Assembly (NCBI GenBank): GCA_021292105.1 | Contig: CM037871.1 | Span: 17,367,960 to 17,431,959 of the forward strand | Length of the DNA stretch: 64,000 nt | From: Anadara kagoshimensis | Lineage: Eukaryota > Mollusca > Bivalvia > Arcoida > Arcidae | Direction: 5' to 3' | The notes under the pieces: generated by a model | What the model saw: only the letters and a program-made list of their open reading frames with translations | What the model was told of the DNA's origin: nothing | Database searches by the model: none | Shown: one piece after another, positions 59,788 to 64,000 of the stretch | How the letters are laid out: each line of letters begins with the position of its first letter | Position numbering within the stretch: position 1 is the stretch's first letter | Program-made: the position numbers and the translations under genes

Positions 59788-60960
59788 CTAACCGAAATTA
59801 AATTTGAAAACATTAAGTGACTGTTCTATAATTAAAGTACCAACTGCAAACATACTCTGTTTCACTTTGTGTGTATATATAACACTCTGATGATAATAAT
59901 TACCTGATTGATCTCAAATTCGACCATAATTTAAAATACATGTATATGACTATGTTGCTAGGAAGGTTCTTAGTTAATACTATTTTTATTTTAGTTGAAT
60001 TTGATTTAGATTTTAAGGGTAAACATATGTGAACAAATGCGAATAGTAAACTTATTTACAATGCAAGTCACATAACATGACAACCATAATTCATATTTTA
60101 TACCCAGTTTTTGTGTTTATAAAGAAACTAGCAAAATTTCTTTTGTTGTTATAATTCTAAATGTAGATCTTTCTGAAATAATACTAGTGTTAATATCTAT
60201 CAAATCGTCCAAGTTTTCTGTCAACATTCATAAAACATATAAAGCATTACACACGTTTTATACCCACTTCTGGTGCTTTGTAAAGAAACTGCAAAAACCG
60301 CTTTGCTGTTGCATTTCTAAATGTAGATCTTTCTAAATAAGTGTCAGTGTATGTCAAATCATTTCTGTTTTCTGCCAACATTAATAAAACTTGATTTGAA
60401 TCAATTCCCAAACTGAATATTACTCTATCTTTTTTATGCCGTCACGTATACATACTAACTTTCTAGACAAAATTAAGTCTTTTTTATACCCAGAAGATAT
60501 ATATTCATGTGTTTATAGAATGAATTATTGTACGCATGTATGTAAGAGGAGGCAAATTATGGTTTATCTTTAAATTCTTAAAATTTTAAAACTTATTTAT
60601 TTTTATTTCGTTTATGTAATCATAAACACAAATGCCGATTTCTGTCTAAACCATAATTCAAAATCAAAGTAAAAACTGGTAAATTGTTTTTTTATATTTA
60701 AATTCTTAACGTCTAAATTTTAAAACTTATTTATTTTATTTCGTTTTTGAAATCATAAACACATATGCATATCTTTCTCCAAATCATAACTCTAAAAAGG
60801 AAAGTGAAAACTGGCAAATTGTTTTTTATCTTTAAATTCTTCAAGTCTAAATTTTAAAACTTAATTATTTTCATTCGTGTATGTGATTATAAACACATGC
60901 CGATTTTCGTCAAAAACATAAATCCAAAAGCAAAGTTAAAACTGGCAAATTATGTTAATC
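59788..60960. repeat. Block D copy 7 and minisatellite
   Basis: D landmarks to about 60560, then three minisatellite units that resemble those at 11641-12060 more than the other arrays. This marks the switch to the 11-15 kb pattern. Confidence 0.7.
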
Positions 60961-61826
60961 ACGTGACCCCTCAAAAGATAAGTATGCCCAGGTGCTAAGG
61001 AAATGTCAGTAGCTACACTCGCCAAATGTGTAATCAAAATTAAGAATCATTGCAACGCGGAACTATGAGACGTCAAATATGTCCTGGGCAATTTTTGATA
61101 CAGATATAAAATACTTAACAATATTGTGATGATGACCATAAAACTCCTAAGGGTCTTGATAAGCCTAAGCTTGCAATGTTCCTGGGTCAAACATTTAATT
61201 TAAAGCGGTTTGCTTTGTTCTATAAAGTTCCCGTAGCGGGAACAAATTAAAATTCTACCATTGCGTATTAATTACGACAAAATGCACCAAGGTGGAAAAG
61301 CAGGTTGACTATATTTGTTTTTTTTTTTTTGTCGATACATGTAGTTGTGGTAAACGCTTATGTCATCAATACAATCATTCAAAATGTAAACAAGAAGATT
61401 ACAAATGATTTTCCGTCCTGAAAATGCAATTGCGCATTGCGTTGATTCAAATTTGATAAAACATCCCAATTTTAATATGCCAATTTTATTTTTTTTAAAA
61501 TGCTATCATAAAGAAAAAAAATAACAATTTCTGGCAAATGTTTTTCACGCAACTTGCAGCAGTTTTCTAGTTTTTTTTAATTTTGTTTATTTTCATCACA
61601 TTATTCCTAAATTGTGTTTACTTTCTATTTTTATCAAAACCCTTCCTTCTTTCTGTATGATTTTATCTTAAAGCAAAATATCTAGTAATTCTAACAGCTA
61701 ATAAGATAACTCATTTATGACTTTTTCCCGTTTTCCTTTAATTCTTCCTTTTCATACCATTGACTAAGCATGTTGTAAATCCCAAGATTGCAATCTTTCA
61801 TTTAGTCAATAAACTTCAACACTTTT

Positions 61827-62033
61827 ATGCATTTCAGCAATAGAATTGATTTTATGATGACAGAAAGAGTCTTAACTTATTCTCTGAAAATATTTGATAA
61901 GTTTATCAAGGCGATGCTACTGAGCTGGAACAAAACGTATTTACAGATGCTGATAGAGATAAAAAATCATTTGGCTCCAGTTCTGGGTTTCCTTGTACAG
62001 TACAGACCTGTTGAAAGTTTATCATTAAGCTAG
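61827..62033 (+). pseudogene. 68-codon conserved frame, second open copy
   Basis: Paralogue of 12971-13177, preceded by the same 'tttatgcatttcag'. Function unknown. Confidence 0.3.
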
Positions 62034-62227
62034 TGAATTAATGGAAGTGCATTTCGGTTCCTTGTCAGCTACAGTACAGACCTGTCGAAAGTTTAATATT
62101 TAACTAGGCAATAAGTGGCAGTACATTTCTGTCCCTCGTTAGCTACAGTACAGACCTGTCGAAAGTTTAACATTAAGCTAACGAAATCTAGTCGGAGCTC
62201 GGGTGCTTATTCACAGAGATAGTGATA
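61996..62227. mobile_element. MITE-B left end in triplicate (A6)
   Basis: Left ends 'tacagtacagacctgt.gaa' start at 61996, 62070 and 62144, an exact 74-bp period. A2 has two such units at the same place. The element continues after the mariner insertion and closes at about 63345. Confidence 0.8.
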
Positions 62228-63235
62228 CGAGGGGAAGTCAAAAAGTTCATAGAACGGGATATATATTGCCGTAACAAAAAACCATACGTTTTATTATATT
62301 TTTCAATATAGTCCCCATTTACCCCAATGCACTTAGCCCGCTTTTTTCAGACTGTCTATAACTTTCAAATAGAAACCACGCCTCTGTGGCAGTCTTAGGT
62401 CCATCATCATCAGGAAATCTGATTCCCCGTAAAAGGGATTTAAAATTTCAAAATAGGAAATAATCACTGGGTGCCAAATCGGAACTGTATGGTGGGTGAT
62501 TAAGTTGTTCGAACTTGCATTCACAAATCGCTGCTTGTGCAATCCTTGACTTGTGCACAGGAGCATTGTCGTGAAGAAGCAATACCCCTCGACTCAACTT
62601 TCCCCTCCTTTTTAATTTAATAGCAGCTTTCAGCTTCTTCATTAGATCAGCATGGTATGCTCCAGTGACAGAGATTCCAGCAGGTTTATAATTGATTAAC
62701 AGAACATCCTTAAGATCACAAAACACAGTGGCCATGACTTTGCAATCTGTTGGTTGGGTTTTGAATTTCTATGAGGAGGTTGAGCCAGGGTGCTTCCATT
62801 GCATGGACTCTTTTTTGGTTTCTGGGTCCCAATGATGAATCCGTGTTTCATCAGCAGTTACTAAACGTAAATGGAAGCTCTCCGGGTTATCATTATAAAT
62901 GCCAAGAAGCTCCCGACTTGATTTGAGTTTGTGGAAGCGATTCTGCACATTAAGATTTCTGGGGACCCATCATGCGGATACTTTTGGCATCCCAAGATGA
63001 TCGTGGATGACCATGTATACACTTCCATGTGAAATGTCACACTGCCTAGCTATGTCATCAATCCTAATTCGACGGTCATCCATGATGAGGGTCTTCACAG
63101 ACGTGAAAATGTCCTTTGGGATGCCATCAGCTGGCCGACTTGATTGTGGCTCATCCTTCAGTGAGGTGCGCCCACGTTTAAATTCAGCTGACTTCTTATT
63201 TCCCCTCGTTTCTAGTGAAGGGTTGAAAAATAAAG
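62228..63235 (-). pseudogene. mariner-family transposase, 5'-truncated, second copy
   Basis: Same insertion, same truncation point and same flanks as 13298-14303. Here the catalytic region is open over 62448-62735, including VFCDLKDVLLINY, LLHDNAPVHKS and HPPYSSDLAPSDYFLF (DD34D). Frameshifts remain on both sides and the N-terminal region is on a separate frame (about 63230 to 63000). Identical boundaries show that insertion and truncation preceded the duplication. Inactive. Confidence 0.9.
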
Positions 63236-64000
63236 CGATACATGGCGGCTGTCTAAATATAGCTATTATTGACCGAAATGAAATGCCGATTCGGTACTAA
63301 TTCGTAGGCTTATTCGTGTTAATCTTTCGACAAGTCTGCACTGTATATCTCAACAGCTTTTCGACTGGTGTAAAACGATTCATCTACTAGCTGTCCTCAT
63401 TACGACCGATCTGACGTCAAGCATTCGCTTCTTTTTGTTACCTCAATGTTACATTTTTGACAGGCCTGTAGTGTATGTATGGTGTATTTATTTCTTTGAT
63501 TGTTGTAATCTTGCCCATTTTTTTAAACAAAAATGTTCCTTAACAATTTCTTTTTTTGTTTTTGGCGGATGCAATGATTGGTAAAATCAATTTTTGACAC
63601 GTTTATGATTAGACATTTTTTAATTATAATTTTATTCACTGATAAATCACGATTCTTATATAACTGAATACTCTCGTATTCTTATATACAGTACACACCT
63701 GTCGAAACAGCTCACGAAAAGGAATCGAAGTTGTCAGGCCAAAATAATGATACCTATTGACCAATAAGCTGACTAAAGAAAAAACACAAGTTTGTGACTG
63801 CCAAAAGTCTGTCGAGATATAACTCATTAGTGTCGAATCAATGGTTCATCTGGTTAGCTACATCTCGACAGCTGCCACCTATTTCTTAGAAGTTTTTCGC
63901 CAAATAGCTATTCACATCTCAGTCTCTCGGCAGCCAAACGTCAACTCCTTTTCTTTAATTTAGTGTAAACATTTTTGACAGGTCTGTGTTAAACTTGGTT

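Larger units (their letters stand above)
60961..64000. repeat. Block A, copy A6 (with mariner), cut by window end
   Basis: Closest match to 12061-15060. Includes the minus tail, reverse-transcriptase remnant at about 61080-61345 (minus; CILS followed by a stop as in A2), the 68-codon frame at 61827-62033, split MITE-B and subtype 2 MITE-B at 63687-63987. Confidence 0.75.

Overview
The window looks like gene-free, repeat-built metazoan nuclear DNA. It is strongly AT-rich, has no open reading frame longer than 133 codons, and shows no recognisable host gene. Signals of a eukaryotic animal genome are tRNA-headed SINEs with a target-site duplication, a decayed mariner transposase, MITEs with TA target sites, (TTTA)n and (TA)n microsatellites, and remnants of a reverse transcriptase with the KRDDF / VNFPF / SQLIR signature. 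The mix of repeats suggests a marine invertebrate, most likely a bivalve mollusc; this is inference from memory of repeat families.

Layout. Nearly the whole window is made of the same blocks in the same order, repeated with indels. I name them M (AT-rich module with a 30-bp minisatellite and MITE-A site 1), IR (two inverted retroelement tails around MITE-A site 2), B (spacer ending in a TTTA array), C (spacer ending in a tRNA-like SINE head), D (spacer), msat (about 130-bp minisatellite), A (minus-strand reverse-transcriptase remnant followed by MITE-B copies), E (array of about 780-bp units) and F (spacer). Long runs of blocks are colinear at a spacing of about 25.4 to 26.6 kb: 7.6-33 kb corresponds to 33.7-58.6 kb. 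Each such unit holds two related halves. The ends are rearranged: 1-2.7 kb matches 33-35.8 kb, 3.4-4.5 kb matches 27.4-28.5 kb, and 60-64 kb matches 11.1-15.1 kb, including the same truncated mariner.

Working interpretation. This is a macrosatellite-like or segmentally duplicated heterochromatic region. It was seeded by fragments of one reverse-transcriptase element whose 3' tail occurs in both orientations. MITEs and SINEs then invaded it, tandem duplication amplified it, and recombination or gene conversion mixed the copies. Several insertions are present in some copies and absent at the same point in others, giving directly readable filled and empty sites. Nothing in the window looks like a working operon, defence system or host gene. 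The interest lies in the repeat architecture.
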